Shown piece by piece: positions 44,255 to 53,076 of a stretch of DNA of 64,000 nt (the stretch's first letter is position 1; each line of letters opens with the position of its first letter). The DNA comes from Pedobacter kyonggii (GTDB lineage: Bacteria; Bacteroidota; Bacteroidia; Sphingobacteriales; Sphingobacteriaceae). The notes beneath the pieces are model-generated. The model saw only the letters and a program-made list of their open reading frames with translations. It was not told the origin of the DNA and searched no databases. The stretch is taken from the NCBI RefSeq assembly GCF_004310665.1, contig NZ_SIXF01000008.1, positions 147,815-211,814 on the forward strand. The letters are read 5' to 3'. Position numbers and translations under genes: made by a program.

Positions 44255-44752
44255 ATGGAATTAGAGAATGAAATTTTAACCCCCGTTTTTTATTTAATTT
44301 ACACAAGCATAGCGAGCAGCTTGTTTAATAACGAAGAACTTAAAGCTTTGCTTAATCAATGCAGAAATTTTAATAATCGGAATAACATTAATGGGATATT
44401 ATTATATGTAAGAGGTCTGCAGATTACAAAGAGTAAGGGGAGGTTTATGCATTTGCTTGAAGGAGATGAACGGATCATTCGCAGACTTTTTAACAAAATC
44501 GTATATGACGAACGCCATGAATCGGTTGTTTTACTGCAAATTGGAAAATATGAACAGCGTTGTTTTACAGATTGGAGTATGGGATTTGAGCAGACTGACG
44601 GAGAGCTTTATCAGTCTCTATCTGGTTATTTCGATTTAAATGGCATAGGTGAAAAATGTGATAAGCTTGGTGTTACCGATGTTCCATTACAGTTTTTACG
44701 AAAGTTATCTTCAAATAATAAAGAGCAATTAGCCGAAGCGCTTTATGGTTGA
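44255..44752 (+). CDS. BLUF-domain protein with altered flavin-pocket glutamine
   Basis: This 165-residue protein has an N-terminal BLUF (blue light using FAD) domain spanning about residues 11-115 and a short C-terminal tail with no output domain. Compared with Rhodobacter AppA, Tyr16 (FYLIYTS) matches the photoactive Tyr21, Asn40 matches Asn45, and Trp107/Met109 (DWSMGF) match Trp104/Met106. The essential Gln63 position, in the motif F-x-Q-x-LEG, is His66 here (GRFMHLLEG). A six-residue insertion (GLQITKS region) precedes that strand. FAD binding is likely, but a normal BLUF photocycle is doubtful. It is divergent from the susC operon. Confidence 0.85.
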   Translation: MELENEILTPVFYLIYTSIASSLFNNEELKALLNQCRNFNNRNNINGILLYVRGLQITKSKGRFMHLLEGDERIIRRLFNKIVYDERHESVVLLQIGKYEQRCFTDWSMGFEQTDGELYQSLSGYFDLNGIGEKCDKLGVTDVPLQFLRKLSSNNKEQLAEALYG

Positions 44753-45301
44753 AATCATTAAAGCCGTGTAGTTGGTTTCTATATCAAAAGATGGGCTTAT
44801 TATTTATGATAAATGGATTACAATAAACTATAGTGTTAGAAAACAAAAACAACCTAATTACAGTTAACTTCGTATTAAGGTTGTAATGAGTACAGTTGAT
44901 CGGATTAGCTTGTTGGTTTTATCTAAATGAAATTGTTAAATGATGTCACGTTCTTTTTGTTTTTCTGTCAAAACTTGTAAATTGCCTAAGTAAAAAGATA
45001 CAAATTGTCAGTTTTTGATTAAAAAAAAATCCTTACAATACACCGACAATAAAATATCTGCAACCGGATGTTTTTGGCAAATGTCCCGTTAAAACCTTTA
45101 GAACACTTATTACGTAGATAGATATAAATAAAATAATATTTATCGAAACGGTAATCTTACATTGAATTTTGGGTTCTCAGGCATTCAAAAGCCTCTTTAT
45201 CCACCCATATGGCGCAATTGTTGATAAAATAAAGAAAACAGTACGTTCGTTTTTATAAAGTTATTTTATAGTTTAGGGGCGTAGCTGTTAAGAAAGGTAT
45301 T
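44753..45301. other. 549-bp AT-rich interval upstream of clpC
   Basis: No supported gene, hairpin terminator or consensus promoter was identified. A purine-rich AAGAAAGG lies 6 bp before the clpC start and could serve as a ribosome binding site. The length suggests an extended regulatory region or an unrecognised small RNA. Confidence 0.35.
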
Positions 45302-47854
45302 ATGGAAGCAAAATTTTCACCACAGGTTAAAGATGTAATCTCTTTTAGTAGGGAGGAAGCGCTCCGCTTAGGGCACGATTACATCGGAACCGAGCATTTA
45401 TTATTGGGCCTCATCCGCGAAGGCGATGGCATGGCTATAAAAATTTTACGATCGTTAGGGGTTGATACCGGTAAATTGCGCCGCTCTATTGAAGATGCCG
45501 TTCGCGGTACTTCGAGTGTTACAGTAAACTTAGGCAATATTCCATTAACAAAACAGGCAGAAAAAGTTTTAAAAATCACTTATTTAGAAGCCAAAATATT
45601 TAAAAGTGATTTAATTGGCACCGAACATTTATTGTTGTCGGTTTTGAGAGATGATGATAACATCGCCTCACAAATCTTATTGCAGTATGGCGTTACTTAT
45701 GATGTTTTTAAACAGGAGGTTGAAGTGAATAAAAATGGTTTCAGAGATGATATATCAAACAGTGCTTCTACAGGAGGCGATGATGATTATCGCGAAGAAG
45801 AAAGCTTTAGTACACCTAAAAAGGTTTCAGATATAAAATCTAAAACCCCTGTTTTGGATAACTTCGGACGTGATTTAACAAAAGCTGCAGAAGAAGGTCG
45901 TTTAGACCCAATTGTAGGCCGCGAGAAAGAAATTGAGCGTGTATCGCAAATTTTATCCCGCAGAAAAAAGAACAATCCAATTTTAATTGGAGAGCCAGGT
46001 GTTGGTAAATCCGCAATTGCAGAAGGTTTGGCCTTGCGCATTGTACAACGTAAAGTTTCGCGTGTGCTTTTTGGCAAACGTGTAGTTACATTAGATTTGG
46101 CATCGCTGGTGGCCGGTACAAAATACCGTGGCCAGTTCGAAGAACGTATGAAAGCCGTGATGAACGAGCTTGAAAAATCTACTGATGTAATTTTATTTAT
46201 TGATGAGATCCATACCATTGTTGGTGCTGGTGGCGCATCGGGTTCATTAGATGCATCGAATATGTTCAAACCTGCATTAGCAAGGGGCGAAATTCAATGT
46301 ATTGGTGCCACAACATTAGATGAATACCGTCAGTACATCGAAAAAGATGGTGCTTTAGACCGTCGTTTCCAAAAAGTGATGGTAGAGCCAGCTACACCGG
46401 ATGAAACTGTAGAGATTTTAACACGTATTAAAGATAAGTACGAAGAACACCACGGGGTAACTTATACTGATGAAGCTATTTTAGCTTGCGTTACTTTAAC
46501 ATCGCGTTATATTTCTGATCGTTTCTTGCCAGATAAGGCTATTGATGCCTTAGATGAAGCAGGTTCACGCGTTCACTTAACCAACATCCACGTTCCTCAG
46601 AATATTATTGACATCGAAGCTAAAATTGAAGATATCAAGTTAGAGAAAAACAAAGTTGTACGTAGCCAGAAATATGAAGAAGCTGCAAAACTCCGCGATA
46701 CGGAGAAAAATTTAATTGAAGAATTAGATAAAGCCAAAGCAGAGTGGGAAGCTGAAACTAAAACTAAACGTTATGAAGTATCAGAAGATAATGTAGCGGA
46801 GGTAGTTTCGATGATGACTGGTATCCCAGTACAACGTGTTGGACAAACAGACAGTGCAAAACTATTGAACATGTACGATAAAGTGGCTGAGAAAATTATC
46901 GGTCAGGATGATGCGATCAAGAAATTAACCAAAGCCATCCAACGTACAAGAGCCGGATTAAAAGATCCTAAAAAACCAATTGGTTCATTTATTTTCTTAG
47001 GCCCAACAGGCGTAGGTAAAACAGAGTTGGCGAAAGAACTGGCGCGCTTCATGTTCGATAGTGATGATTCTTTGATCCAGATTGACATGAGTGAGTATAT
47101 GGAGAAATTTGCAGTATCACGTTTAGTGGGTGCGCCTCCAGGATACGTAGGTTATGAAGAAGGTGGACAGTTAACTGAAAAAGTGAGAAGAAAACCTTAT
47201 GCTGTAATCTTATTGGATGAGATTGAAAAAGCTCACCCTGATGTATTCAATATCCTATTGCAGGTTTTAGATGAAGGACAGTTAACCGATAGTTTGGGGC
47301 GTAAAGTTGATTTTAGAAATACAATCATCATCATGACTTCTAATATTGGTGCGCGTCAACTTAAAGATTTTGGTCAAGGTGTTGGTTTCTCTACCGCAGC
47401 TAAAACAAACCAGGCCGATTCTCACAGCCGCGGTGTAATTGAAAGTGCATTAAAACGTGCTTTTGCTCCTGAGTTCTTAAACCGTGTTGATGATGTAGTG
47501 GTATTCAATAGCTTAGGTAAAGATGAAATTTTCAGAATTATCGATATCGAGTTAAAAGCTTTATTCGGTCGCGTTCATACCCTTGGTTATGAAATTGCAT
47601 TAACTGAGAATGCTAAAGAATATATTGCTGATAAAGGTTTTGATAGCAATTTTGGTGCTCGTCCGTTAAAAAGAGCAATTCAGAAGTATTTAGAAGATCC
47701 AATTGCTGAAGAAATCCTTAAAGGCGAACTGGCCGAAGGTGATGTTTTAGAAATTGATTACGATAAAACTACCGAGCTGATTTCAATCAATCACAAAAAA
47801 GGCGAAAAGAAAAAAGAAGAGCCGAAAAAAGAAGAAGATTCTTCAAGTAAATAA
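45302..47854 (+). CDS. clpC: ATP-dependent Clp protease ATP-binding subunit ClpC
   Basis: This 850-residue AAA+ unfoldase feeds proteins to ClpP. It has a double Clp_N repeat (about 1-145, SREEALRLGHDYIGTEHLLL twice), a first AAA module with Walker A GEPGVGKS (230-237) and Walker B VILFIDEIHT, then a middle UVR coiled coil (KNKVVRSQKYEEAAKLRD) that defines ClpC. The second AAA module has GPTGVGKT (567-574) and VILLDEIEKAH, and a ClpP-docking VGF loop (QGVGFSTA) is present. The C-terminus is a Lys/Glu-rich tail. No ctsR or mcsA/B genes are adjacent. Confidence 0.96.
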   Translation: MEAKFSPQVKDVISFSREEALRLGHDYIGTEHLLLGLIREGDGMAIKILRSLGVDTGKLRRSIEDAVRGTSSVTVNLGNIPLTKQAEKVLKITYLEAKIFKSDLIGTEHLLLSVLRDDDNIASQILLQYGVTYDVFKQEVEVNKNGFRDDISNSASTGGDDDYREEESFSTPKKVSDIKSKTPVLDNFGRDLTKAAEEGRLDPIVGREKEIERVSQILSRRKKNNPILIGEPGVGKSAIAEGLALRIVQRKVSRVLFGKRVVTLDLASLVAGTKYRGQFEERMKAVMNELEKSTDVILFIDEIHTIVGAGGASGSLDASNMFKPALARGEIQCIGATTLDEYRQYIEKDGALDRRFQKVMVEPATPDETVEILTRIKDKYEEHHGVTYTDEAILACVTLTSRYISDRFLPDKAIDALDEAGSRVHLTNIHVPQNIIDIEAKIEDIKLEKNKVVRSQKYEEAAKLRDTEKNLIEELDKAKAEWEAETKTKRYEVSEDNVAEVVSMMTGIPVQRVGQTDSAKLLNMYDKVAEKIIGQDDAIKKLTKAIQRTRAGLKDPKKPIGSFIFLGPTGVGKTELAKELARFMFDSDDSLIQIDMSEYMEKFAVSRLVGAPPGYVGYEEGGQLTEKVRRKPYAVILLDEIEKAHPDVFNILLQVLDEGQLTDSLGRKVDFRNTIIIMTSNIGARQLKDFGQGVGFSTAAKTNQADSHSRGVIESALKRAFAPEFLNRVDDVVVFNSLGKDEIFRIIDIELKALFGRVHTLGYEIALTENAKEYIADKGFDSNFGARPLKRAIQKYLEDPIAEEILKGELAEGDVLEIDYDKTTELISINHKKGEKKKEEPKKEEDSSSK

Positions 47855-47859
47855 ACAAG

Positions 47860-47889
47860 AAACTCCCGATGAAAATCGGGAGTTTTTTT
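47860..47889 (+). terminator. Rho-independent terminator after clpC
   Basis: AAACTCCCGAT (47860-47870) pairs perfectly with ATCGGGAGTTT (47875-47885) around GAAA, followed by a T-run. Confidence 0.92.
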
Positions 47890-48004
47890 GTTTAAGATTT
47901 ATTCTGTTCGCTTTTTTTTGTTTTTGGGATCATGAAAAAGATGGGCGTTAATTATTTTATTTTAAAAGAAAATCGTTGTACCTTTCCTTAAACTATCCCG
48001 ATTA

Positions 48005-48517
48005 ATGAAACTAATTACCTTCCCAATAGCGTGTTTGGCGCTATGTTGTGCTTTATCCTGTAAAAAAGGAACTGATGATTCTCCAGGCACAAACAACCCT
48101 CCGGTACTTTCTACGGCAACCAATATCAATAACGATGCCTTGTTAAAATTAGTAAACGACACCCGTTTAGCTGGTTGCAGCTGTGGGACAACTGTTATGC
48201 CTCCTGTTGGAGCGCTAACCTGGAGCATAAATTTAGGCGCTGCAGCTATTGGTCACAGTAAATATATGGCATCTATAAAAACCTTAACACATACATCAGC
48301 CAATGGCGATAACGTCGGAGCCCGGGTTAAAGCTACTGGATACAATTGGACATCAGTTGGTGAAAATACTGCTGTTGGCCAAAGTACCGAAGTTCAGGTG
48401 TTTAACGACTGGGTTAAAAGTGAAGATCATTGTAAAAATATCATGAATGCCACTATCAAAGAAATGGGGGCAGCTAAAACGGATAATTACTGGGTTCAGG
48501 TTTTTGCATCGAAATAA
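48005..48517 (+). CDS. CAP/SCP-domain lipoprotein
   Basis: This 170-residue lipoprotein has a signal ending CALSC with lipid-modified Cys19. The CAP domain shows LLKLVNDTRLAGCSCG, LTWSINLGAAAIGHSKYM with the first cavity His, GENTAVGQS, and WVKSEDHCKNIMNATIKEMG with the second. Cysteines suit disulfide bonds. CAP proteins are secreted, with roles from lipid binding to cell-wall associations; this one's role is unknown. A box TACCTTTC at 47979 may be part of its promoter. Confidence 0.85.
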   Translation: MKLITFPIACLALCCALSCKKGTDDSPGTNNPPVLSTATNINNDALLKLVNDTRLAGCSCGTTVMPPVGALTWSINLGAAAIGHSKYMASIKTLTHTSANGDNVGARVKATGYNWTSVGENTAVGQSTEVQVFNDWVKSEDHCKNIMNATIKEMGAAKTDNYWVQVFASK

Positions 48518-48639
48518 AAGAAAATTCCAGCGATCTTCATTCTCAGCCTGATTGGGGAAAACTTAGTAGAATATTAATGGTAATGCACAATCGATCTATT
48601 TCATTTGTTTGAAAAGCAGTTGCGGTAATCATCTTTAAG

Positions 48640-48965
48640 GTCCGTCCTGCTTTCTGCTTGTAGTCCCGATTAGAAGGAAATCGGGAGCTATCGCGTCAAT
48701 CAGGTTTAAAAAAAGAAGGTTTTTGCTGCTATTAAAGGTTAAATAATAAGGAATGAGAAATATATTTTATTCCGGTCCATTTGCAACCTCTAATAATATT
48801 ACTCACCTTGCCACCTAAACCTGATCAAAGCGAGATGCTCTCGATTTAAGCACTTATTTTTGTTGTTTTATGGTGTGCTTGCTTGTTTCACAGGTTTCAT
48901 CGGAGCAGAAGCGAGAGCAGGGCTGAATAACCCCATCTACTACTGAAGCTGTTTTCCAAAAAAAG
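48640..48965. repeat. Large imperfect palindromic repeat, CCTAAACCTGAT/GCAGGGCT family
   Basis: The left part GTCCTGCTTTCTGCTTGTAG leads to AATCAGGTTTAA. The right part CACCTAAACCTGATCAAAGC leads to GCGAGAGCAGGGCTGAATAA and TGTTTTCCAAAAA. The two halves are inverted relative to each other. Short internal hairpins such as CCCGATTAGAAGGAAATCGGG occur. No gene is supported in 48518-49057. Confidence 0.55.
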
Positions 48966-49057
48966 TTTTAAACGTCAAAGATAATTTTAAGGTTTGGTGG
49001 GGTTAAGGTTAAGAATCAAGTTGAGAATGATGAAGCGTCCAAAATAACTCTCCTCTT

Positions 49058-49930
49058 TTAAATCAACTCCTTTAATGCGCTATAATACCGCTCATAATTT
49101 TCAGGACCGGTATTCAGGAATAAAAATGGCTCGATAAGCTCCAATTCCATCAATAAAAATTCGCCATTTACAAAAGTACCATCAACCCTCGCATATAGGC
49201 AATCTTTAGCAAATAACGTTACATATTGTTGTGCTGTAGCAATCAGCTCTTTACTCGGTTTTTGTGGATGCACAGATCCACCGTGCGCCGGCTGCACCCT
49301 AAAATCGCCAGGTTTAGCCTGTTTGATTAACGAATGACTATACACTCCATTAAAAAAAATGAAAGACCATTCACCGTTTTCCAGAATCTCTGGCAGAAAA
49401 GGCTGAATGATAAAATCTTCATCCCTGATGAGGAGGTTTATTTTTTGATTAACCTCGTTCACATCATCTACAGTTACCTTAAATGTATTTTTTGCACCAC
49501 CACTCACACAGGGTTTTACAATTAACTTATTGGTGTTAAATTTCTCAAAGAAATGCTCAAGATTTACAGATTCTTTATTTTGAATGAAAAAACTAGGTGT
49601 GATTTTTAATCCGGCAGCCTCAATTTCCTGCAGATACTTTTTGTTCGCATTCCACCTCACTACCTCAATGGGGTTAAGCAATTTTATATTTTTTGCTTCT
49701 AACTGATCAAGCCAAGTGTAAAACTCTTCAATCAGGTCAAAATAATCCCATGGCGATTTTAAAATGGCAAGCGAATAATCTTCCCATTTAATGTGCTCAT
49801 CGTTCCAGATTACTTTTTCAATGTTCAGTCTTTTTTCTTTCAGGAAATTTAAGAGCTTATCATCTTCGTTTTCAACTGTGGTGCTATCATAGGTTCCTTT
49901 ATCCAGATAGGTTACTAATGCAATTTTCAT
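49058..49930 (-). CDS. ATP-grasp domain protein
   Basis: This 290-residue protein resembles RimK/glutathione synthetase-type ATP-grasp ligases. It starts MKIALVTYLDKGTYDS, followed by SLAILKSPWDYFDLIEEF, then the ATP-binding lobe NTNKLIVKPCVSGGAKNTFK and IIQPFLPEILENGEWSFIFF. The last part, YARVDGTFVNGEFLLMELEL, carries the metal-binding acidic residues. An ATG at 49954 is also in frame, but the one at 49930 starts the conserved strand. Such ligases join an acid to an amine; the substrates are unknown. Confidence 0.78.
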   Translation of the reverse strand: MKIALVTYLDKGTYDSTTVENEDDKLLNFLKEKRLNIEKVIWNDEHIKWEDYSLAILKSPWDYFDLIEEFYTWLDQLEAKNIKLLNPIEVVRWNANKKYLQEIEAAGLKITPSFFIQNKESVNLEHFFEKFNTNKLIVKPCVSGGAKNTFKVTVDDVNEVNQKINLLIRDEDFIIQPFLPEILENGEWSFIFFNGVYSHSLIKQAKPGDFRVQPAHGGSVHPQKPSKELIATAQQYVTLFAKDCLYARVDGTFVNGEFLLMELELIEPFLFLNTGPENYERYYSALKELI

Positions 49931-50019
49931 GGCGTTAAAACTAAGTTTTATCAAGCTGGATTACAAATCCAGGGTTCAAAGCGTCGCGATTACAATTCGT
50001 GACCAACAATATTTGAGAT

Positions 50020-50043
50020 GGCCGTGATGATAAAACCACGGCC
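50020..50043. repeat. Hairpin GGCCGTG/CACGGCC downstream of the PA0069-like gene
   Basis: This is a perfect 7-bp inverted repeat with a 10-nt loop, 34 bp past the end of the minus-strand radical SAM gene. No T-run follows on that strand, so termination is uncertain. Confidence 0.4.
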
Positions 50044-50076
50044 CTGAGCGCTGAGGGGCTTTCTCCTCAAATTTTT

Positions 50077-51144
50077 TTAAAACAGACTTGCCTGATTACT
50101 CGGAATCTTGAATAAAGTGTGGTCTAAAATTATATCCTTTACATTTAAGCCATTTAAGCGGCAGTGGAGCCTAAAATTATCCCTGATCATTTGAGAAATA
50201 TTGCCATCTCCGCGCATCCGGTCGCCAAATCTGCTATCGTTAACATTCCCACCATGGCAACTCTGAATCATGTGCCAAACTTTATCAAAACGATCAGGAA
50301 AGTTTTTGCGCAACCAATCTTCAAATATCTGCCCAATAACTCCATTTAGTCTTACAACGGTATAACCGGCCTTTAGCGCACCAGCATCGGCTACGGCTTT
50401 TAGAATTTTCGGAACTTCATGATCGCTTAAACCAGGAACAAGAGGAGCAACCATAACACCCATAGGTATTCCAGCTTTACTCAATTCTTCTACCACCTTT
50501 AAGCGCTGTTTGGCAGTTGTAGTTCGGGGCTCCATTACCTGCCGTAAATCTTCGTTTAAGCTATTGATAGAAACGTAAACCATGCAGAGATTTAACTTGG
50601 CCATTTCCTGTAGAATATCCCGATCGCGAAGAATAAGCGAATTTTTAGTAATCATACCGATGGGCTGCTTGTAAGCTAATGCAATTTCAAGAAGCTGTCT
50701 GGTAAGTTTGAACTTTCTTTCGGCAGGTTGGTAGCAATCAGTATTGCCAGAAAGGGAAATGGTGGTGGCATCCCAGCCTTTTTTCTCCAGGAACTTTTTA
50801 AATAGTGCAGGTGCTTCTTTTTTAACAATTATTTTCCGCTCGAATTCTATACCGGCGCTATAACCCCAATATTGATGTGAGTTGCGGGCATAACAGTAAG
50901 TGCAACCATGTTCGCAACCTTGATACGGGTTTAAAGAATAAGCCATGCCTACATCGGGGCTATCAACTTTGTTTACAATGGTTTTAGAATTTTCAAAAAT
51001 AAAGGAAGTTTTACGATCGCTTTCTTCCCAATCGTCTATACCTTCGTCATGTTCCTTTACATAAACATCCTTTAAAAATTTGTTATGTGGATTAACTTGA
51101 GCGCCCCGTCCTTTAAAATATTGTTTTTCTTCTTCACCAACCAT
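50077..51144 (-). CDS. PA0069-family radical SAM protein
   Basis: This 355-residue radical SAM enzyme has the cluster motif CEHGCTYC (Cys77, Cys81, Cys84), preceded by AYSLNPYQG and followed by YARNSHQYWG, the hallmark of the PA0069/SplB-related group. Other blocks are LSGNTDCYQPAERKFKLTRQ, PIGMITKNSLILRDRD and APLVPGLSDHEVPKIL. The reaction is not known; the similarity to spore photoproduct lyase motivates a link to repair that has not been proved. The start codon abuts a 37-bp perfect palindrome at 51145-51181, leaving no obvious ribosome binding site. Confidence 0.85.
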   Translation of the reverse strand: MVGEEEKQYFKGRGAQVNPHNKFLKDVYVKEHDEGIDDWEESDRKTSFIFENSKTIVNKVDSPDVGMAYSLNPYQGCEHGCTYCYARNSHQYWGYSAGIEFERKIIVKKEAPALFKKFLEKKGWDATTISLSGNTDCYQPAERKFKLTRQLLEIALAYKQPIGMITKNSLILRDRDILQEMAKLNLCMVYVSINSLNEDLRQVMEPRTTTAKQRLKVVEELSKAGIPMGVMVAPLVPGLSDHEVPKILKAVADAGALKAGYTVVRLNGVIGQIFEDWLRKNFPDRFDKVWHMIQSCHGGNVNDSRFGDRMRGDGNISQMIRDNFRLHCRLNGLNVKDIILDHTLFKIPSNQASLF

Positions 51145-51181
51145 AAATTAAAATTACTAAAAAAATTAGTAATTTTAATTT
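51145..51181. promoter_or_regulatory. Perfect 16-bp inverted repeat immediately upstream of the radical SAM start
   Basis: AAATTAAAATTACTAA (51145-51160) and TTAGTAATTTTAATTT (51166-51181) are exact reverse complements around an AAAAA loop. The core TTACTAA-N5-TTAGTAA resembles MarR/HxlR-type operators. It fills the place where promoter and ribosome binding site would be expected. Confidence 0.65.
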
Positions 51182-51233
51182 CTAAGAACGGCTACTTTTC
51201 AACATTTTTTTTCGATCAATCCTCCATCTGCAA

Positions 51234-52472
51234 TTACTTAATCTTGGGTAGCGGTATATAATCCATCGGCACCATATCGGCAACTTTTTCATAAGCCCAG
51301 AAACCTTCGTACAAGAGTGATCGGGAGTCGTAAATGCCACCATTTTCATAGAAACGGACGCCTTCGCCGGTTAAGTTGGCAACAGAAATTTCATTTTCGG
51401 GTACATCCAAAGGCCTGAAGATCCAAAAGCCAGTTTTAGAATAAGCCAAAGATTCCTTTTCTTTGGTGTACTGGATCAATAGCGCATCAGTATAACTAAG
51501 GTATTTTAAATTCTGGTTAAAATAGTGCACTAATGTATCGGGAAGCACTTCCGCTCTCGAAAATTTATCAATGGTTCGGGGCATTTGTTTTTGTTTGGTC
51601 CAAAAGGCGAGCAGCGCGGTATCTATTTTACCTTTATTCTGCCTGATGCCCGTTTTCTCGGGTACTGCCTTAATCTTTTCTAAATTGGCATTAATTAAAT
51701 ATTCTGGATACCGGTTAGGATTGGGCACTTTTACCATCTTGTTGATGATAAATCCTTCTTCTTGCGTTTTGTTGGCATAAAGCGAACGGAAAAAATGTTG
51801 CGACGAACCATAATATGCAACCTCTCTGGCGGCAATATGTTTTTTCTTTTTAGCTGCCGATGCCTTTAATTCTTCAAAAAAAGGATGCCCGGAATAGTAA
51901 ATAATGTGGGTCCTCGAATTATACTCGAAACGGTCTAACATATATTTTAGCCGGTAACCTAAAGCTTTATTTTCTACAATCAAAAATTCGGTTGTAGAAA
52001 CGGTGAGGGTACTTTTAGTAATGTCGAAATCTACATTTAGCACCTGCGGATTTAATATTTTACACTGTAAAGCATTGGGTGTTTTGCCAATAAAAAATTC
52101 TTTAAACTGATTAATATATTTCTGACGGTTAGGATCGGCCCTAATTACAACTTCTTCCAGCTGCGCAACATTTTCTTTCAAAACCAGCTCTACCTGCACC
52201 GATTTATCGGAAATAATTACACTTTTAGAATAGGGGAGGTAACCAACCAGCTGAACGAGCAGATCGTAACTGCCAGCTTTTAGGTTTGATAATTTAAATC
52301 TTCCGTCGTTATCAGCCACCGTAGCAATTTTATATCCACTTAAGTAGATACTTGCGCCAGGTAATCCATCTTTTTGATCCCTAACCAAACCACTAATCGA
52401 GAAGGTGTTTTGAGCAATGGTATTAGTACCCAGCATGATTAGCGTAAGGGCTACTAAAAGGCTTTTAATCAT
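51234..52472 (-). CDS. Exported protein with CarboxypepD_reg-like domain, copy 1
   Basis: This 412-residue exported protein has a signal peptide ending GTNTIAQ. A CarboxypepD_reg-like beta-sandwich follows (about residues 23-110, FSISGLVRDQKDGLPGASIY through VELVLKENVAQLEEVVIRAD). A roughly 300-residue C-terminal part is shared with the paralogue at 53077 (NKALGYRLKYMLDRFEYNSR; YGSSQHFFRSLYANKTQEEG; VADMVPMDYIPLP). The C-terminal part is of unknown function. The ATG at 52472 begins the signal peptide; a TTG at 52490 is in frame but less likely. Confidence 0.78.
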   Translation of the reverse strand: MIKSLLVALTLIMLGTNTIAQNTFSISGLVRDQKDGLPGASIYLSGYKIATVADNDGRFKLSNLKAGSYDLLVQLVGYLPYSKSVIISDKSVQVELVLKENVAQLEEVVIRADPNRQKYINQFKEFFIGKTPNALQCKILNPQVLNVDFDITKSTLTVSTTEFLIVENKALGYRLKYMLDRFEYNSRTHIIYYSGHPFFEELKASAAKKKKHIAAREVAYYGSSQHFFRSLYANKTQEEGFIINKMVKVPNPNRYPEYLINANLEKIKAVPEKTGIRQNKGKIDTALLAFWTKQKQMPRTIDKFSRAEVLPDTLVHYFNQNLKYLSYTDALLIQYTKEKESLAYSKTGFWIFRPLDVPENEISVANLTGEGVRFYENGGIYDSRSLLYEGFWAYEKVADMVPMDYIPLPKIK

Positions 52473-52574
52473 AGAGACGAATGTAGCCAAAAGGCGTAAT
52501 ATTTATTAAAAACGCAAAAGATTTTTAACAAATTTAACATTTAATAGTGATCGTTATTTTGTGCTTCGGGTTAT

Positions 52575-52668
52575 CGTCATTGCGAGAAGGGTTTTTCAGC
52601 CGACGACGCAATCTTTGCAAGAATCGCTAGCGGGAAAGATTGCTTCGTCGTTCCTCCTCGCAATGACG
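52575..52668. repeat. Palindromic intergenic repeat, CGTCATTGCGAG family, copy 2
   Basis: The bounds are CGTCATTGCGAGAAGGG and CCTCCTCGCAATGACG. The inner arms GACGACGCAATCTTTGC and GGGAAAGATTGCTTCGTCG also pair. It is the more complete palindrome of the two copies in the window. Confidence 0.85.
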
Positions 52669-52787
52669 ACCTCTCTACAGGACTCTGCCGATGATAGCGA
52701 AATGAAGGATCTTTTGAAGAGAATTAATTAAAAAGTAAAGCTCCTTTTCGGTTTGAAAACGAAAGATCTGTTTTTCATGGCTTGAGC

Positions 52788-52988
52788 AGTCCCGCCATCG
52801 CTTGTAGTCCTCGTTACACTACGCTTCACTGTGGGCTACCCGCTCTGTCGGGTTTATTAACAAAGGTAGGTGCTGTGTGGTTCCGAAACCCTCAATAGTT
52901 TTACTGGCCTTTGCCAGCTAAACCCGACCAAAGTGAAAAACCCACAGCCCGAAGCATGAAGGCGAGGATTTGTAACGAGGGCGGGACT
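52788..52988. repeat. Large imperfect palindrome, CCTAAACCCGA/GCGGGACT family
   Basis: Outer arms AGTCCCGC (52788) and GCGGGACT (52988) are reverse complements, and further in TGTCGGGTTTA faces TAAACCCGACC. Words such as GTAGTCCTCGTTACA and TTTGTAACGAGG also face each other, so most of the 201 bp can fold on itself. The wider interval 52473-53076 has no supported gene. Confidence 0.7.
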
Positions 52989-53076
52989 TTCGAAACCAAA
53001 AAGCACTGTATTTGCTTTTCAAAAAAAGAAAAAATGGCGGCTGGTAGTTGACTCTTTTACTGTATTAACGATATTT

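Noticed and set aside
49955-50076. tRNA-like string with GGGTTCAAAGC
   Set aside because: No acceptor stem, anticodon arm or D-arm can be assembled around it on either strand.
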